From assembly GCA_036376775.1 (NCBI GenBank), contig DASUZP010000145.1:1-15840 (forward strand): 15,840 bases of DNA, written 5' to 3'. The notes below the pieces were generated by a model, which was not told the origin of the DNA, did not search any database, and was given only the letters and a program-made list of their open reading frames with translations. Positions 13,556 through 15,840 of the stretch are shown here, one piece after another. Position 1 is the first letter of the stretch. Each line of letters opens with the position of its first letter. The translations under genes were made by a program, and so were the position numbers. This DNA comes from VRUE01 sp036376775. Its GTDB lineage: Bacteria > Actinomycetota > Thermoleophilia > Solirubrobacterales > 70-9.

Positions 13556-13561
13556 ACCCTA
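13556..13561 (-). promoter_or_regulatory. Candidate -10 box (TAGGGT) of the membrane-protein gene
   Basis: TAGGGT on the minus strand ends 9 nt before the ATG and lies in the 23-nt gap after guaA. It may give the membrane-protein gene its own near-leaderless transcript. AGGG as a ribosome-binding site is the alternative. Confidence 0.35.
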
Positions 13562-13569
13562 GCCTTCGC

Positions 13570-15171
13570 CTACTCCCACTCGATCGTGGCTGGGGGCTTG
13601 GAGGAGATATCGAGTGCCACGCGGTTGACGTCTTCGATCTCGTTGATGATCCGGTTTGAGACCTTCTCAAGCAGGTCGTAGGGCAGGCGCGCCCAGTCGG
13701 CGGTCATCGCGTCGTCGGAGGTGACGGCGCGGATCACGATCGGGTAGGCGTAGGTGCGACCGTCCCCCTGCACGCCGACGGAGCGGACGACGGGCAGCAC
13801 GCAGAAAGACTGCCAGAGCTGCCTGTAGAGCTCCGCGGCGCGGATCTCTTCCTGCAGGATCGCGTCGGCCGCGCGCAGGATGTCCAACCGCTCCCGATTC
13901 ACCTCGCCGCCGACGATGCGGATCGCCAGGCCGGGGCCGGGGAAGGGCTGGCGCCAGACCATCCGCTCCGGTAGCCCCAACTCGGCGCCGACCGCGCGCA
14001 CCTCGTCCTTGAAGAGCATCCGCAGCGGCTCGACCAGCTCGAACTCGAGGTCGTCGGGCAGGCCGCCGACATTGTGGTGGGACTTGATCGTGTCGGCGGC
14101 GTCGCTGCCGCCGGACTCGATCACGTCCGAGTAGAGCGTGCCCTGGACCAGGTAGGCAGCGTCCTCGAGCTTTGCCGCCTCCTCCTCGAAGACACGGATG
14201 AACTCGGCGCCGATGATCTTGCGCTTGCGCTCGGGCTCCTCGACGCCGGCGAGGCGGGCGAGGAAGCGCTCCTCGGCCTCGACGTGGACCAGTGGGATGC
14301 CGAACTGACCGAACGCCTCGACCACCTGCTCGGCCTCGTTCAACCGCATCAATCCGTGATCGACGAACACGCAGGTGAGCTGCTCGCCGATCGCGCGGTG
14401 AACCAGCAATGCCGCGACCGAGGAGTCGACCCCGCCGGAGAGCCCGCAGATCACGCGACCGTCGCCGACCTGGGCGCGGATCGCCGCCACCTGCTCGGCG
14501 ATCACCGACTGCGGCGACCACTGCTCCTCGCAGCCGGCGATGTCGCGCAGGAAGCGGGTCAGGACCTCGGTCCCGTAGGGAGTGTGGACGACCTCGGGGT
14601 GGAACTGGATCCCGTAAAGGCCGCGGTCGGGCGCCTCGCAGGCGGCGACCGGCGAAGCCGGCGTCGAGGCAAGCGCCGTGAAGCCCGGCGGCGGCTCGAA
14701 GACGGCGTCGCGATGGCTCATCCAGCAGTTCTGCTCCTCCGGCAGGCCGCCCAACAGACGGCCGCCGGTATTGCGCAGCGTCAGCTCGGCCCGCCCGAAC
14801 TCGCCCGACTCCGCCCCTTCGACCTTGCCGCCGAGCGCCTGAACCATCGCCTGCATCCCATAACAGATGCCCAGCATCGGAATCCCCAAATCGAGCAGCT
14901 CCGTAGGAAACGAGGGCGCCCCCGGCTCATAGACAGATGCAGGCCCACCGGAGAGGATCAGGCCTTTGGGTGCCCTCTCCCGTATGGCTTCAGCCGAAGC
15001 AGTCGCCGGCAACAGCTCAGCGAAAACGCCGCATTCGCGAATGCGTCTCGCGATCAGCTGCGAATACTGGCCACCGAAATCAAGGACAAGAACCTCCTCG
15101 ACAGCATGGGCTCCATCGGGCAAGCGCTCGGTCGACTCGGAGGCTTGGGCTTTCAGCAGTGAATCGCTCAC
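13570..15171 (-). CDS. guaA: GMP synthase (glutamine-hydrolysing)
   Basis: Converts XMP, ATP and glutamine to GMP, the last step of guanine nucleotide synthesis. It is 533 aa, the normal length with about 20 extra N-terminal residues. The class I glutaminase domain shows VLDFGGQYSQLI (29-40), the nucleophile Cys103 in GICYGMQ, and His191/Glu193 in QFHPEV. The ATP-pyrophosphatase P-loop is SGGVDSS (245-251). The dimerisation domain holds RQPFPGPGLAIRI and GDGRTYAYP, and the end DISSKPPATIEWE is the family C-terminus. The first in-frame start giving full length is GTG 15171; its ribosome-binding site is poor. Gene order guaB3-guaA, 33 nt apart, suggests one purine operon. Confidence 0.98.
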   Translation of the reverse strand: MSDSLLKAQASESTERLPDGAHAVEEVLVLDFGGQYSQLIARRIRECGVFAELLPATASAEAIRERAPKGLILSGGPASVYEPGAPSFPTELLDLGIPMLGICYGMQAMVQALGGKVEGAESGEFGRAELTLRNTGGRLLGGLPEEQNCWMSHRDAVFEPPPGFTALASTPASPVAACEAPDRGLYGIQFHPEVVHTPYGTEVLTRFLRDIAGCEEQWSPQSVIAEQVAAIRAQVGDGRVICGLSGGVDSSVAALLVHRAIGEQLTCVFVDHGLMRLNEAEQVVEAFGQFGIPLVHVEAEERFLARLAGVEEPERKRKIIGAEFIRVFEEEAAKLEDAAYLVQGTLYSDVIESGGSDAADTIKSHHNVGGLPDDLEFELVEPLRMLFKDEVRAVGAELGLPERMVWRQPFPGPGLAIRIVGGEVNRERLDILRAADAILQEEIRAAELYRQLWQSFCVLPVVRSVGVQGDGRTYAYPIVIRAVTSDDAMTADWARLPYDLLEKVSNRIINEIEDVNRVALDISSKPPATIEWE

Positions 15172-15204
15172 GCCACTGCCGGTGGGTGGTGCCGGGGTGG
15201 GGCG

Positions 15205-15840
15205 TCAGTCATCCGAAACCGCAACCCCCGCCGAAACGGCAGCCCGCCCATTGGAGCCCATGCCCACCGACTGCTCGTTCTGCAGCTTCTTCCCCTCGCT
15301 CATCAGCGCCGGAGCGACCATCACCTCGGCCCGCTGGAAGGAGCGGATGTCCTCGTAGCCGGTGGTGGCCATCGAGGTCCGCAGGCCCCCGAACAGGTTC
15401 ATGCTGCCGTCGTTGACCGGGGCCGGCCCGAGCAGGATCTCCTTGAGGGTGCCGAGCGGGGTGGTCCGGACCCGGGTCCCGCGGGGCAGGTCGGGGTGGA
15501 AGGTGGCCATCCCCCAGTGGTTGCCCCGCCCGGGCGCCTCGACCGCCCTGGCCAGGGGCGAGCCGATCATCACGGCGTCGGCCCCGCAGGCGATGGCCTT
15601 GGCGATGTCCCCGCCGGTCCGCATGCCGCCGTCGGCGATCACGTGGCAGTACCGGCCGGTCTCGTGGAGGTGCGTCATGCGCGCGCCGGCGGCGTCCGCG
15701 ATGGCGGTGGCCTGGGGAACGCCGACGCCGATGACCCCGCGCGTGGTGCAGGCGGCGCCCGGCCCGACCCCGACCAGCACGCCGACCGCGCCGGTTCGCA
15801 TGAGGTGCAGGGCGGTCGAGTACGACGCCACCCCGCCGAC
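15205..15840 (-). CDS. guaB3: GuaB3 family IMP dehydrogenase-related protein (partial, 5' end outside window)
   Basis: The 211-residue C-terminal part of a TIM-barrel protein related to IMP dehydrogenase; the frame is open to the window edge. GVGPGAACTTRGVIGVGVPQ holds the position of the catalytic Cys of IMP dehydrogenase. IADGGMRTGGDIAKAIACGADAVMIGSPLA is the phosphate-binding strand-loop. GNHWGMATFHPDLPRGTRV and MNLFGGLRTSMATTGYEDI match the short-flap actinobacterial GuaB3 proteins better than true GuaB. No CBS domains are seen in this part. IMP-to-XMP or GMP-reductase-like activity has been debated for the family. Being adjacent to guaA places it in guanine nucleotide metabolism. Internal GTG codons near 15831 are not the true start, because similarity continues to the edge. 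Confidence 0.9.
   Translation of the reverse strand, partial: VGGVASYSTALHLMRTGAVGVLVGVGPGAACTTRGVIGVGVPQATAIADAAGARMTHLHETGRYCHVIADGGMRTGGDIAKAIACGADAVMIGSPLARAVEAPGRGNHWGMATFHPDLPRGTRVRTTPLGTLKEILLGPAPVNDGSMNLFGGLRTSMATTGYEDIRSFQRAEVMVAPALMSEGKKLQNEQSVGMGSNGRAAVSAGVAVSDD

Noticed and set aside
15205..15831. GuaB3 treated as a complete short gene starting at 15831
   Set aside because: The reading frame and IMP dehydrogenase-like sequence (VGGVASYSTAL) continue to the window edge, so the gene is cut there and not truncated in the genome.

Overview
The window is high-GC DNA with dense, mostly minus-strand genes. It looks like a chromosomal segment of a high-GC Gram-positive bacterium. GuaB3, a c-di-AMP (ydaO-type) riboswitch in front of an M23 wall hydrolase, a DUF3352-type lipoprotein and TAnnnT boxes placed 6-9 nt before start codons all point to Actinobacteria. 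A deep lineage such as Thermoleophilia/Solirubrobacterales is my best guess, but it is an inference, not proven.

Left part (1-8516): a minus-strand housekeeping run reads rplM, rpsI, glmM, glmS, a DUF3352-like lipoprotein and nnr (bifunctional NAD(P)HX repair, cut by the window edge). It joins ribosomal proteins L13/S9 to the two committed amino-sugar enzymes (fructose-6-P to GlcN-6-P to GlcN-1-P, leading to UDP-GlcNAc). A plus-strand class II Fic AMP-transferase gene (1228-2397) with its own A/T-rich palindromic promoter interrupts the run and looks like an accessory insertion. S9 carries an acidic disordered N-terminal extension of about 165 residues.

Middle (8517-9738): a 268-nt divergent intergenic region holds the rplM leader with two GC hairpins on the minus strand. 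On the plus strand it holds a c-di-AMP riboswitch controlling a secreted M23 peptidase with a FlgD-like Ig region.

Accessory block (9790-12792): a 57-aa ORF overlaps a minimal nucleotidyltransferase gene and may form a toxin-antitoxin-like pair. A TetR repressor follows, divergent from two overlapping alpha/beta-hydrolase genes, with a perfect 17-bp inverted repeat between the divergent promoters. The second hydrolase has Asp at the nucleophile elbow and lacks the usual catalytic His.

Right part (12725-15840, minus strand): guaB3 (partial) and guaA, for GMP synthesis, are followed by a nine-helix membrane protein. This protein has the layout of presenilin/signal-peptide-peptidase GxGD intramembrane proteases: Asp in TM6, GFGD in TM7 and Pro-Ala in TM9. 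It is the most interesting item in the window. No rRNA, tRNA, CRISPR array or insertion sequence was seen.
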